Notes under the pieces: generated by a model
The model's database searches: none
Told to the model about the DNA's origin: nothing
The model's input: only the letters and a program-made list of their open reading frames with translations
Translations under genes and position numbers: made by a program
Origin: Clostridium sp.
GTDB lineage: Bacteria > Bacillota > Clostridia > Clostridiales > Clostridiaceae
NCBI GenBank assembly: GCA_015058405.1
Contig: SVCL01000143.1
Location: 1-36,417 of the forward strand
Direction: 5' to 3'
DNA length: 36,417 nt
Part shown: positions 7,833-15,281 of the stretch, one piece after another
Position numbering within the stretch: the first letter of the stretch is position 1
Layout: every line of letters begins with the position of its first letter

Positions 7833-7897
7833 ATACTCACCTCAAAATATTTTCTAGTAGTTACTTTATTATACATTATACATTTTTTTACATAACT

Positions 7898-7927
7898 AAA
7901 AAAGTACCTATTACTAGATACTTTTTT
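7898..7927 (-). terminator. Terminator after the alpha/beta hydrolase gene
   Basis: AAAAAAGTA and CTA pair with TAG and TACTTTTTT around one mismatch, giving a hairpin with T-runs on both strands, directly after the stop at 7930. Confidence 0.65.
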
Positions 7928-7929
7928 AA

Positions 7930-8571
7930 TTATAATTTAAATAATATATTCTTAATTATGTTAGATAATTCTTCTGCATTTTCAATCATTGGCATATGAC
8001 ACGAGTCTTTAACAAATGAAAATTTAATTTTATCACTAACATCTTTATCAAGACACAGATCTGAAATCCTGTTAGTATATTCTCTTACTCCTCTATCTCC
8101 ATATACACCAAATAATTCTCCTGTATACTTTCTTACATAATCACTGTAATCAAATACGTTTTGTAGAGATTCTTTTAGTTTTTCATTATAAAATTCAGCT
8201 TCACCTTTTATCATATTAATGACTTCTTCTCCATGTATCTTCATGTTATTTTCCATCATTAAATTACGGTAAAATTCTTCTGCAGGTTTTAAATTACTTT
8301 CAATAAAGATGACTTTATCACATTTATAATCTAATTCAGTTACCATTTCAAGAGCAATTATTCCCCCCATACTATGTCCTACTATAAAATCAAATTTTTC
8401 ATTTTTATATGTGTCATAAACCCACTTAGTTATATCTGAAACACTCTCTGCTTCTTTAGTTATTTCATGAGGATATTCTACAAATGTTATATCCATGTTG
8501 CTTAAATATGGTTTCATACTATTCCATACATTACCTGTACAATTTGCACCATATAAAAAAAGTCCTTTCAT
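7930..8571 (-). CDS. Alpha/beta hydrolase
   Basis: A 213-residue single-domain alpha/beta hydrolase. The nucleophile elbow is GHSMGG with Ser67 (VGHSMGGIIAL), and the catalytic His is probably H192 (DSCHMPMIE). The acid is probably an Asp in the FGVYGDRG or DLCLDKDV region. An oxyanion-hole-type stretch FLYGANCTGN opens the protein. The length fits the small esterase / thioesterase / lactonase types. The substrate is unknown. No signal peptide is seen, so it should be cytoplasmic. Confidence 0.82.
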   Translation of the reverse strand: MKGLFLYGANCTGNVWNSMKPYLSNMDITFVEYPHEITKEAESVSDITKWVYDTYKNEKFDFIVGHSMGGIIALEMVTELDYKCDKVIFIESNLKPAEEFYRNLMMENNMKIHGEEVINMIKGEAEFYNEKLKESLQNVFDYSDYVRKYTGELFGVYGDRGVREYTNRISDLCLDKDVSDKIKFSFVKDSCHMPMIENAEELSNIIKNILFKL

Positions 8572-8701
8572 ATTTATAATCCCCCTCTTGTATATATAAT
8601 TAACTAAAAAAAGTTATCTTTATCCCAATTCTATACATATTCTATGTTTTAATTACAAACCTATTATACAATATATTCCATAAAAGTTGATGTAGTAATT
8701 A

Positions 8702-9502
8702 TCACTTCTTATATGTAACCATTATCTTTGAAGATAGTTTTTTTCCTATTACATATATGAATTTTCCAAATATCTTTTTGTACAAAGGTAATGGTACATT
8801 GTCTGCATATCTCTTGCCTTTATACTTTTGCCAGAACACACCGTCTCTAGTTTCGTATTCTTTTCCTGGTGCATAGTCATCACTCATAGCTTCAAAAAGG
8901 TTAAAAGGAATCAAAAGACCTATTTTAGGTGAATGCATTTTTCCTGATTTAACATCATAATAGAACTTTTCAGATAACTTATGTGCCTTATTTATATGAC
9001 TCTCTGTTGGTTTATAATCATTCCAACTTAATGCTGCTATAGGAAGCTCATAACATTTATTAAATCCCCAGCCATATAAGGTATTAGAAAGAGACTTAGT
9101 TACACATCCTGCTGAAACTCCTCCAGTTGTTGAAATTACAAGGGCCTTTTTATAGAAAAATCTAGGTCTATGGAGCATGAATGCTAAATGATCTGTAAAA
9201 TTTTTAGTTACAGCAGGAGTAGCTCCTTGAAAACAGCTTGCTGCAAAAATTAATCCATCACACCAATGAATTCTATTTAGGATTGGTTGTATAGCCTTAT
9301 TATGAGGGCAAAATTCATGTCCTTTTCTAAAACATAAACTGCATCCAGTACAAAACTCGATATTAGATTCACTTAAATGTACTTCTTCAAATATAACGTT
9401 ACTATCTAAATCTTTAATTTGATTTTTTACTACTTCTGTAAGGGTCCATGTGTTACCTTTGTGTGGACATCCGTTGATAATTAGTATTTTTGTAGCTGAC
9501 AT
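8702..9502 (-). CDS. Iron-sulfur flavoprotein-like NAD(P)H/FMN reductase
   Basis: A 266-residue flavodoxin-fold protein. LIINGCPHKGNTWTL (about 7-21) is the FMN phosphate-binding loop of the NADPH-dependent FMN reductase superfamily. A compact cysteine motif CX2CX2CX7C follows at C51, C54, C57 and C65 (CTGCSLCFRKGHEFC), the arrangement used by Isf iron-sulfur flavoproteins for a [4Fe-4S] cluster. The region ATPAVTKNFTDHLAFM is typical of the flavin-binding core. The C-terminal ~70 residues (after SDDYAPGKEYE) are basic and not part of the classic fold. The likely role is electron transfer or reduction of oxygen species or quinones in an anaerobe. Substrate is inference. Confidence 0.83.
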   Translation of the reverse strand: MSATKILIINGCPHKGNTWTLTEVVKNQIKDLDSNVIFEEVHLSESNIEFCTGCSLCFRKGHEFCPHNKAIQPILNRIHWCDGLIFAASCFQGATPAVTKNFTDHLAFMLHRPRFFYKKALVISTTGGVSAGCVTKSLSNTLYGWGFNKCYELPIAALSWNDYKPTESHINKAHKLSEKFYYDVKSGKMHSPKIGLLIPFNLFEAMSDDYAPGKEYETRDGVFWQKYKGKRYADNVPLPLYKKIFGKFIYVIGKKLSSKIMVTYKK

Positions 9503-9606
9503 TTTTAATTTCCTTTCTATTTTTAAAAACTTTTATGTAACTTATAAATATGATTCTAAAGTCACCTTTATCCTTTTTTAAATATAAATCAAGTAATAAA
9601 TGTTTT

Positions 9607-9640
9607 AAAAAAACTGATGCAAACTTAATCACATCAGTTT
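9607..9640 (-). terminator. Terminator after the 169-aa GNAT gene
   Basis: AAACTGATG (9611-9619) pairs with CATCAGTTT (9632-9640). On the minus strand the hairpin is followed by seven T. It lies about 65 nt after the stop at 9706 and shows that the following flavoprotein gene is a separate unit. Confidence 0.75.
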
Positions 9641-9705
9641 CAAAATAAATTTTTATTCTTTGAATTAAGCTTATGATTTTCATAACAAGCTAAAAATCCA
9701 TCTCG

Positions 9706-10215
9706 TTACATTTCTTTCTTAAATATAAACATTCCTTGCCCGCCATCGCCGATAAAATCCTCAGGCATATCTGTTTCAGGATTCTTTTCATTTAAAAATT
9801 CTACTATATGAAATCCACATTTATTTACATAGAAATGAATATTTCTTCTCTCAAAATAAGGTGTACAAGTTTCCCATACCTTTGTTTTAGGATATAATCT
9901 TTCAATTTCATCCCACATGGCCTTTCCAATACCTTTACTATGAATGCCCCACTTAACATAAAGAAAATCGAGATGATTGTGTTGAGTTTTTTCATCAATT
10001 ACAACCACAGCACCTCCAACCATTTCGCCATCAACAACTGCTTTATATGCAACTGAGCCTTTCTGTTTTAAAGAATTGTCAATATCCTTTTCAGGAAGAA
10101 TAATTTCCTTAGTTTTGCCAAAAACATCTTCAAATCCTTTTTGAAATGATTCTTGCATATCCGCTTTATATTGATTTAAGTCTTCATTAGCAACAATATC
10201 AAGTTTGAAATTCAT
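9706..10215 (-). CDS. GNAT family N-acetyltransferase
   Basis: A 169-residue GNAT protein. LDFLYVKWGIHSKGIGKAMW contains the beta4 strand and the acetyl-CoA loop SKGIGKA. TCTPYFERRNIHFYVNKCGF is the beta5/alpha4 region with the usual Asn-x-Phe-Tyr and CGF ending. The C-terminal GDGGQGMFIFKKE closes the beta-sheet. It resembles the branch of small clostridial acetyltransferases with a Thr/Pro insertion after beta5. The substrate is unknown. It is separated from the next gene by its own terminator. Confidence 0.85.
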   Translation of the reverse strand: MNFKLDIVANEDLNQYKADMQESFQKGFEDVFGKTKEIILPEKDIDNSLKQKGSVAYKAVVDGEMVGGAVVVIDEKTQHNHLDFLYVKWGIHSKGIGKAMWDEIERLYPKTKVWETCTPYFERRNIHFYVNKCGFHIVEFLNEKNPETDMPEDFIGDGGQGMFIFKKEM

Positions 10216-10413
10216 CTTAGCACCTCCACAAATATCTACTATACAATGATAAATCCTTCAATTTTCTTGTATGATATTTTAACATAAAACATATAAGTCA
10301 GCTAATTAAAAAATCTATATCCAAAATAACTTAATATAAACCTATTACATTAACTATAATTATGAAGTAAAATTTTACATATATTAATTTGTTTATTTTT
10401 CAGAAAAATTTGC
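10216..10413. other. Intergenic region without recognised genes
   Basis: About 200 nt of AT-rich sequence between the GNAT start and the antitoxin promoter. The part nearest 10216 should hold the promoter of the GNAT gene on the minus strand. I see no hairpin or open frame of note. Confidence 0.5.
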
Positions 10414-10419
10414 TATAAT
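10414..10419 (+). promoter_or_regulatory. Extended -10 promoter of the antitoxin RNA
   Basis: TGCTATAAT is an extended -10 element (TGN-TATAAT), preceded by the T-rich TTGTTTATT, which can act as a weak -35. Start is expected near 10426. Confidence 0.65.
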
Positions 10420-10425
10420 ATAAAT

Positions 10426-10578
10426 AAGAAATGTTGAAAAAAACAGAGTGAAAATATACTGCTAATATACTTCCACTCTGAATATACAATTCTAGTTGCT
10501 TCGGCAACTGGTATCATAAATTTTTAGTTTATAAAAATAGTAGTTTCCAATTGCGAGTCGGAGGGCTACTATTTTTTT
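10426..10578 (+). ncRNA. Putative antisense RNA antitoxin (RatA-like role)
   Basis: A predicted RNA of about 150 nt. It begins after the extended -10 at 10414 and ends at the T-run after CTACTATTTTTTT (10566-10577). It contains hairpin CAGAGTG/CACTCTG (10444-10480), whose loop carries direct repeats of AATATACT. A small hairpin AGTTGC-TTCG-GCAACT with a stable UUCG tetraloop follows (around 10494-10509), then the terminator hairpin AAAAATAGTAG/CTACTATTTTT (10533-10576). Its last ~50 nt are complementary to the 3' end of the toxin mRNA on the other strand, the convergent layout known from txpA/RatA-type type I systems. Function is inferred from that layout. Confidence 0.6.
10533..10576. terminator. 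Shared bidirectional terminator of toxin mRNA and antisense RNA
   Basis: AAAAATAGTAG (10533-10543) and CTACTATTTTT (10566-10576) are perfect complements, giving a hairpin with a T-run on either strand. It overlaps the toxin stop codon (10569-10571). Confidence 0.75.
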
Positions 10579-10670
10579 GCGATTTTTTCTATTAATAAAA
10601 CTATAAAAGTTAATAATGATATCAAAAATATTCCTGCATTAAACAGTAACATCAAATTATCGTTACTCAT
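10569..10670 (-). CDS. Type I toxin peptide, Hol-Tox (holin-like) family, 33 aa
   Basis: A 33-codon frame: MSNDNLMLLFNAGIF, one hydrophobic helix through LISLLTFIVLLI, then a basic end EKIAKK. This is the pattern of the putative holin-like toxins (Hol-Tox/TxpA type): short polar N-terminus, a Phe-x-x-Gly-like turn, a single membrane helix ending in IEK, and Lys at the C-terminus. A strong GGGGGTGAT lies 5-13 nt before the ATG. The mRNA would start near 10738 from an extended -10 (TGATATAAT). Its leader of about 70 nt can fold so that the ribosome binding site is partly covered. The stop codon lies inside the shared terminator with the opposing RNA. Overexpressed relatives depolarise the membrane; that is family knowledge. 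Confidence 0.75.
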   Translation of the reverse strand: MSNDNLMLLFNAGIFLISLLTFIVLLIEKIAKK

Positions 10671-10744
10671 ATATATCACCCCCTTCCTTAAAAGAGGTAA
10701 GTGATACCAGCAGCCCACTTAAGCTTATAAAATTGTACTTATGG

Positions 10745-10750
10745 ATTATA
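10745..10750 (-). promoter_or_regulatory. Extended -10 promoter of the toxin gene
   Basis: Minus strand TGATATAAT (TATAAT at 10750-10745) with the TGN extension. There is no good -35. Predicted start near 10738, 68 nt before the toxin ATG. Confidence 0.55.
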
Positions 10751-10863
10751 TCATGGTTATATAGCACTTATATATAAGAATAAAATGGTAATACATTTGT
10801 TTTATTTTCTTATTTCTTATGCAATAATATAAGTATAAATTTAATTCGGAGATGATTTAAAAT

Positions 10864-11601
10864 ATGAGTACTGAAATAGAAAAGTTAACTCAAATACTTA
10901 GAGATAGTAATAATATTGTATTCTTTGGAGGGGCTGGGGTAAGTACAGAATCTAATATCCCAGACTTCAGAAGTGCCAAAGGATTATGGAATGAAAAACT
11001 AAAGATTAACCTAACTCCAGAACAATTAGTATCTCACACAATGTTTATGAGATATCCAAAAGAGTTCTTTGAGTTCTATAGAGATAAACTTATATACCCA
11101 GATGCTAAGCCTAATGCTGCACATATTGCACTAGCTAAACTTGAAGAAATGGGTAAGCTTAAAGCTGTAGTTACTCAAAATATAGATGGCTTACATCAAG
11201 CTGCTGGTTCTAAAAATGTATATGAACTTCATGGTTCTGTTCTTAGAAATTACTGCATGAGTTGTAATGCTTTCTATGATGAAAAGTTTATTTTAGAATC
11301 TAATGTTATTCCTACTTGCCCTAAGTGTGGTGGAAAGGTTAAACCAGATGTGGTTCTTTATGAAGAAGGATTAGATAATGATGTTATAACAGGCGCAGTT
11401 AGAGCTATATCACAAGCTGATACCTTGATTATAGGAGGAACTTCTCTTGTAGTTTATCCTGCTGCTGGACTTATTGATTATTTCAGAGGTAAGAATCTTG
11501 TTTTAATTAATAAGAGTTCAACTTCTGCTGATAATAAGGCTGATTTAGTTATTCATGATGCTATCGGAAAAGTCTTAGGCGAAGTTGTTAGTAACCTTTA
11601 A
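10864..11601 (+). CDS. cobB: Sirtuin, NAD-dependent protein deacylase
   Basis: A 245-residue bacterial Sir2 protein that removes acyl groups from lysines using NAD+. GAGVSTESNIPDFRS (about 24-37) is the NAD-binding signature, TQNIDGLH (104-111) the ribose/catalytic core, and His123 in ELHGS the general base. Four zinc-binding cysteines are in place: C131, C134, C152 and C155. GGTSLVVYPAA is the late Rossmann loop. The length and single-domain form fit the class II/III bacterial CobB/NpdA type. GGAG lies rather far (about 12 nt) from the ATG. It faces a strong terminator and appears to be a single gene. Several GNAT genes lie nearby, but no functional link is shown. Confidence 0.94.
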   Translation: MSTEIEKLTQILRDSNNIVFFGGAGVSTESNIPDFRSAKGLWNEKLKINLTPEQLVSHTMFMRYPKEFFEFYRDKLIYPDAKPNAAHIALAKLEEMGKLKAVVTQNIDGLHQAAGSKNVYELHGSVLRNYCMSCNAFYDEKFILESNVIPTCPKCGGKVKPDVVLYEEGLDNDVITGAVRAISQADTLIIGGTSLVVYPAAGLIDYFRGKNLVLINKSSTSADNKADLVIHDAIGKVLGEVVSNL

Positions 11602-11610
11602 GAAAAAAAT

Positions 11611-11665
11611 AAACACATTGGTTAGTCTATTAATTCATAAAACTATAGACTATCCCAATGTGTTT
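11611..11665. terminator. Bidirectional terminator between convergent genes
   Basis: AAACACATTGG (11611-11621) pairs with CCAATGTGTTT (11655-11665), with a second stem AGTCTAT/ATAGACT inside. T-runs on both sides, strongest on the minus strand (seven T). Confidence 0.8.
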
Positions 11666-11676
11666 CTTAACTTTAC

Positions 11677-12055
11677 TTATATATCTTTTTTATTTAATAC
11701 TCTCATACTAGCAATCATAGTAACAGCAATAAATACTGCTCCAACTAACATAGCTCTAACAATATATTCATTATTAATACCAACTAGCATATACTGAATA
11801 TTCGATTCAACAATATAATTCTCTATTGAAAATCCTTGTACAATACCAGTTTTATTAATTAGCCAATCAACTACACTATATTTTTTTATCCCCAAATCTT
11901 TTAATATTTTTAATGAATTGTCCACATTATTAACATGAAGTTCTACTCTCTTTGAACATTTATTTTCTAATTCTTCTGAAACTAACAAAACCGCTAAAAC
12001 TAATATAATAATTGCTGTTATTGTTACAGCATTAAACTTTATTAAGTCTAAAGAA
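11677..12055 (-). pseudogene. Membrane-protein remnant fused behind a truncated TVP38 gene
   Basis: The frame open from about 12055 reads SLDLIKFNAVTITAIIILVL, a transmembrane helix. A soluble part of about 80 residues follows (VELHVNNVDNSLKILKDLG), then a second helix AMLVGAVFIAVTMIA ending in a polar tail. The first available ATG (11988) lies at the end of the first helix and has no ribosome binding site, so this is the 3' portion of a larger gene or the shifted tail of the preceding TVP38 frame. The layout, with two helices around an extracytoplasmic domain, would suit part of an ABC-type permease, but I cannot assign it. Confidence 0.5.
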
Positions 12056-12571
12056 TAAGATAATAAATTTATATGTATTTATTCCTGCAATTCCTGATCC
12101 AACACAGATTACTTCATCAGGTAATATAGGTAAAATAAATAGCATTAATATAACTAACATCTCATTCTTTTGTATAAATTTATTAAACTTTTCTAATTTC
12201 TTTTCATCAACTAATTTACTTACAATAGCTTTTCCTACATATTTAGATGCAAAGAACATTGATATTATTCCAAGAAAAGTGCCAATAAATCCAATAGTTG
12301 CTCCGATTTGTGAACCCAATAGTGAACTTCCTCCCATTATTGTAACTGGTTCAGGTAAAGGTAATATTATAGGTTGTAAAAAACATACTAAGAAATATAT
12401 TAACTTTTCCTTCTCTGCATACATGCTTAACATATTTTGAAATCCATATTCATTTACTAAGCTTACAAATTTAATTAAGTAAAATCCTGAAACAAATAAT
12501 GCTGCTACTGATAATAAATAAATCATAAAACATTTCATGTTTTTTCTATAATTTTTCACTCTATTTATCAT
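12032..12571 (-). pseudogene. TVP38/TMEM64 (DedA-like) membrane protein, C-terminally truncated
   Basis: A polytopic membrane protein of the TVP38/TMEM64 (SNARE-associated/VTT) family. Central features are PEPVTIMGGSSLLGSQIGA (re-entrant loop one) and LPILPDEVICVGSGIAGI (loop two with the conserved Pro/Asp). Family members usually continue with one or two more helices after this point. Here the frame leaves the family pattern after YKFIILFF and stops five residues later (RLNKV), at 179 residues. The downstream frame 11677-12055 picks up directly in another phase. Start and ribosome binding site (AGGAG) look intact. It sits 4 nt after a 38-aa membrane peptide gene, so it was part of a small operon. 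Loss of the last helices suggests a non-functional product. Confidence 0.7.
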
Positions 12572-12575
12572 GCTC

Positions 12576-12692
12576 TTATCCTCTTCTCCTATTAATAATA
12601 TGATCTAGTGCAAATACTGTCATTACAATAATGAAAGCTGCAAAGTAATATTTACTTAAATTTAATATACCTAATACCATATCTTGATACAT
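12576..12692 (-). CDS. Small 38-aa membrane peptide
   Basis: A frame of 38 codons, MYQDMVLGILNLSKYYF to NRRRG: one hydrophobic helix (about 16-30) and a basic tail. GGAGG lies upstream, partly inside the preceding small gene, whose TAG is 3 nt before this ATG. It ends 4 nt before the TVP38 start codon, which has its own AGGAG. The coupling argues that it is a real gene of this operon. It resembles the preceding 34-aa peptide in the helix and basic end. No family recognised. Confidence 0.55.
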   Translation of the reverse strand: MYQDMVLGILNLSKYYFAAFIIVMTVFALDHIINRRRG

Positions 12693-12695
12693 ACC

Positions 12696-12800
12696 CTAAC
12701 TCCTCCATTTTTTCTTGAAGCCATACAATGCTATAACTGATAACGTAAAAGTTATAAGTCCTAAATAGCATTTATTCAAAAATAATATAATGAAAATCAT
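12696..12800 (-). CDS. Small 34-aa membrane peptide
   Basis: The frame reads [17 protein letters not shown] and ends FKKKWRS: one helix then a basic tail, like the 38-aa peptide just downstream (K-x-Y plus a ~14-residue hydrophobic run plus Arg/Lys end). Its 5' part lies at the junction with the histidine kinase remnant. The current ATG has no clear ribosome binding site, so this may be the tail of a peptide gene whose start was lost. Confidence 0.4.
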   Translation of the reverse strand: MIFIILFLNKCYLGLITFTLSVIALYGFKKKWRS

Positions 12801-13074
12801 TGCCGATTATAATCCTTTGGACTATTGCAAGTCCAAGCCCTGTTCCTTCTTTACTTCTCGATTTATCACGTCTATAAAATTTCTCAAATAACTTTTCTAC
12901 ATCCTCCTCTGATAAACTTTCGCATTTCTTATCAAATTTTCAAAAACCCTCAGCATCTGAAGAGAATCAATTTCACAAAATACCTCACTATAAGGATTAT
13001 TTAATTCAACATCAATATTTCTTTCACTAAAATTTATTATACTTTCGCCAACAGCTTGATTTAAAAGCATAGAT
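12800..13074 (-). pseudogene. Sensor histidine kinase remnant (HATPase region)
   Basis: Two frames on the minus strand give pieces of one HATPase_c domain. The first (from about 13074) reads INFSERNIDVELNN and then [14 protein letters not shown], the N-box. The second (from about 12930) reads [15 protein letters not shown] then [14 protein letters not shown], the F-box and G2-box. Between them the G1-box and some 25-35 residues are missing with a change of frame, and nothing remains after the G2-box. No dimerisation/phosphoacceptor domain is present. This is a broken, deleted kinase gene; related kinases belong to membrane-bound two-component systems with an HxxxP-type H-box. Confidence 0.8.
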
Positions 13075-13124
13075 ATAAATACTTAATTTGTTACTTATAA
13101 AATTATTAATATTTATTAATAATT

Positions 13125-13658
13125 TTAATAGTGGATTAGCAATCCTTTTATATTTAAATCTATCTCCTTAAAAATAATATTAATAATCAATTCCTCAATA
13201 GCTGCCAATACTGCAACAGAACAAACTATATAATATATCCCATCACTATCAATGAACTTATAAAATAATATAAGAAAGAATGTAATTAATCCTGTTACCT
13301 TATTTCCGTAAGTATGTAACATTACAAACCTACTCCACCTAACAAAACCTACAATTATAGATGCTACTTTAATTACAGCTATTATAATAACAAATATCAA
13401 AACACTATAATGAACATGAATTACAGGTACTAATTTCACAAAAAGAATTAAGACAAAAAGCCCATCTGCAACTGAATCTAATACAGCACCAAATTTACTA
13501 CTACAATCATATTTTCTAGCTAAATAGCCATCAAGTACATCTCCAACCCCACATAATAAATAAACAATATAAAAAGTTCTACTATAGGGTAATATACAAA
13601 GAAGGGTTATTGATAACAACAATCTTATCATTGTTATAACATTAGGAATTCTTTTCAC
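13125..13658 (-). CDS. CDP-alcohol phosphatidyltransferase family protein
   Basis: A 177-residue membrane enzyme of the CDP-alcohol phosphatidyltransferase superfamily, which joins a CDP-linked lipid to an alcohol. The full catalytic motif DX2DGX2ARX8GX3DX3D is intact: D40, D43-G44, A47-R48, G57, D61 and D65 (GDVLDGYLARKYDCSSKFGA and onward). About six hydrophobic segments surround it. The N-terminus MKRIPNVITMIRLLLS resembles PgsA. The alcohol could be glycerol phosphate, serine or another head group; the sequence alone does not tell. It is an intact gene in the middle of a decaying region, with pseudogenes downstream. Confidence 0.88.
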   Translation of the reverse strand: MKRIPNVITMIRLLLSITLLCILPYSRTFYIVYLLCGVGDVLDGYLARKYDCSSKFGAVLDSVADGLFVLILFVKLVPVIHVHYSVLIFVIIIAVIKVASIIVGFVRWSRFVMLHTYGNKVTGLITFFLILFYKFIDSDGIYYIVCSVAVLAAIEELIINIIFKEIDLNIKGLLIHY

Positions 13659-13739
13659 TTACCACACCCCTTAAATATTCTTAAAAACATTATAATATAA
13701 CTTCAAATATTTTATAAAATTCTTATTTTCTTATAGTTT

Positions 13740-13786
13740 AAGGGACTATATCTGAAAACTAATAATCTTTCAAATATAGTCCCTTT
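13740..13786 (-). terminator. Hairpin between the 83-aa gene and the phosphatidyltransferase
   Basis: AAGGGACTATAT (13740-13751) pairs with ATATAGTCCCTT (13775-13786), a 12-bp perfect stem. The T-tail is short, so termination is likely but not certain. It follows the stop at 13844 on the minus strand. Confidence 0.55.
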
Positions 13787-13843
13787 CTCAAATTCATATA
13801 TATCATTATGTTAACCATCACTTCAAAAACCTTTAGTAATCTA

Positions 13844-14095
13844 CTATAAATTCTTATTAATATAGTTTACTCCATTAGTTGTTAAGTAAGGATTCATATA
13901 ACCAAATACCCTTACATTATCTATTGTATTACTTCTAACAACACACATACCTCTAGCAAGATCTTTAGCTCTTATAAAATCTAGCATTGATCCAAAACAT
14001 TCTTCTGAAATAGAGTACTTATTACATTTAAGTGTATTTCCTTTTCCTATATCCTCTAATATTCTAATAACTAATCTCTTAAAATTCTTATTCAT
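13844..14095 (-). CDS. Hypothetical 83-aa protein, YjcQ-like winged-helix candidate
   Basis: Residues 1-60 (MNKNFKRLVIRILEDIGKG, SEECFGSMLDFIRAKDLARG) look like a small winged-helix core: a helix, a short strand, then a recognition-like helix. The C-terminus FGYMNPYLTTNGVNYI has the LTxxGxxYI ending common in YjcQ and related phage or plasmid proteins. I am not sure of the family. It is a single gene, preceded by GGGGAAGGG before the ATG and flanked by hairpins. Confidence 0.6.
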   Translation of the reverse strand: MNKNFKRLVIRILEDIGKGNTLKCNKYSISEECFGSMLDFIRAKDLARGMCVVRSNTIDNVRVFGYMNPYLTTNGVNYINKNL

Positions 14096-14182
14096 ATTAA
14101 CCCTTCCCCTTCCAAAATTATATTAATTAATTGCTTGTCCTTATTAATTGTTACCAAGAATAAGAATTTTATTCATCATATT

Positions 14183-14210
14183 AAAAAGGTAGTATAAATT
14201 TAATCTACCC
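14183..14210 (-). terminator. Terminator overlapping the stop of the 148-aa GNAT gene
   Basis: Minus strand GGGTAG (14210-14205, containing the stop codon TAG) pairs with CTACC (14192-14188), followed by TTTTT. Confidence 0.6.
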
Positions 14211-14651
14211 AATTATTTTTTTCATTTCTATTTCAGATAAAGTATCAGTTAATTTATTAGATTTTCCTGTCTTAATAAATCCATGCTTTGAATATAAATT
14301 ATATGCCTTCACATTATTATCTAATATCCATAATACAGCTTCATCTTTACACTTATTAATTGCAAATAACAATAACTTAGTACCATATCCCTTACTTTGT
14401 TCCTCAGGTAAAACATATAAATTTTCTATAAGATTATCTTTTATAGAAACAATCCCAACAGGATACTCTTCTACTAACATAAATACATCCTTGCCTTGAT
14501 TAATTTCATTCTGTAAATACTTCTTTTGATGCTTAACATTATGCTTATCAATAAACTCTTTAGGACAAAAATCTTTATGCGATTCTTGCCATGACAAAGA
14601 ATGAATTTCTGCTGCTTTTTCAATATTCTCATCTATTACATTTACTATCAT
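14205..14651 (-). CDS. GNAT family N-acetyltransferase
   Basis: A 148-residue GNAT protein. IENLYVLPEEQSKGYGTKLL is the beta4 strand and acetyl-CoA loop (QSKGYGTKL). AVLWILDNNVKAYNLYSKHG carries the Asn/Tyr motif of helix alpha4 (AYNLYxxHGF). The N-terminal HSLSWQESHKDFCPKEFI is a form seen in many clostridial acetyltransferases of unknown substrate. It follows a second GNAT gene (14679-15125) with a 27-nt gap and its own GGGGAG, so the pair is probably one transcript. Confidence 0.86.
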   Translation of the reverse strand: MIVNVIDENIEKAAEIHSLSWQESHKDFCPKEFIDKHNVKHQKKYLQNEINQGKDVFMLVEEYPVGIVSIKDNLIENLYVLPEEQSKGYGTKLLLFAINKCKDEAVLWILDNNVKAYNLYSKHGFIKTGKSNKLTDTLSEIEMKKIIG

Positions 14652-14678
14652 TAATTAACTCCCCATATCAATATATAA

Positions 14679-15125
14679 TTATTTTTCGTATTCATACATA
14701 TAGTAATTACATTCTGTCATACCTATCTTTTTATAAGTTTTTTGTGCAGTATAATTTTCTCTTTCTACATAAAGTCTTATTCCAACATACTCACTATCAC
14801 TATCACATATTTCCTTCACCCTACTATAAAGGGCTTTAAATATGCCTTTTCCTCTATAATCTTTATGAACATATACGCTTTGAACCCATATAAATATGCC
14901 GCTTCTCCAATCACTCCATTCATATGTATACATAATCTGCCCAACAACTTTTCCATCTATTTCACAAACATGATATATTCCCTTTGTTTCATCTTCTAAT
15001 ATTTTTTTTACTCCACTAGTTAATATATTTTTGTCTAATTCTTTATCTTCAGTTTCATATGCTAAGTTGTAATTATACTCAACTATTTTATCTAAATCAT
15101 TTAAATTTGCTCTTCTAATATTCAT
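14679..15125 (-). CDS. GNAT family N-acetyltransferase
   Basis: A 148-residue GNAT protein. It starts MNIRRANLNDLDKIVEYN, the usual first strand and helix. WVQSVYVHKDYRGKGIFKAL is the beta4 strand and acetyl-CoA loop (YRGKGIFKAL). GIRLYVERENYTAQKTYKKI is the beta5/alpha4 motif with Asn and the TYKKIGM ending. An overall match to the general acetyltransferase type, acceptor unknown. First gene of a probable two-gene unit. Confidence 0.87.
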   Translation of the reverse strand: MNIRRANLNDLDKIVEYNYNLAYETEDKELDKNILTSGVKKILEDETKGIYHVCEIDGKVVGQIMYTYEWSDWRSGIFIWVQSVYVHKDYRGKGIFKALYSRVKEICDSDSEYVGIRLYVERENYTAQKTYKKIGMTECNYYMYEYEK

Positions 15126-15202
15126 AATATCTCCCCTAACGCCTAATCACATCAATTGCATTCCAAAAACTAGTAATTATAAATATTATATACTATTCAT
15201 AT

Positions 15203-15281
15203 AGTTTTTCAAAAGTCTTAAAGTAATGATCTTTTTTGATGTTATAACATCTTTAGTATTTAAGTGTTCTTTTTGATACAG
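15203..15281 (+). repeat. Palindromic repeat element, copy B
   Basis: About 79 bp with TTCAAAAGTCTTAA on the left, an exactly palindromic centre GATGTTATAACATC, the shared core CTTTAGTATTTAAGTGTTCT and the right end TTTTTGATACAG. The left terminal repeat has drifted (TTTTTCAAAAG against CTGTATCAAAAG in copy C). It lies in the gene-decay zone upstream of a GNAT gene. Confidence 0.7.

Noticed and set aside
9453..9683. 76-aa open frame on the minus strand before the Isf-like gene
   Set aside because: It runs through the terminator hairpin at 9607-9640 and overlaps the start of the flavoprotein gene. No ribosome binding site and no family likeness.
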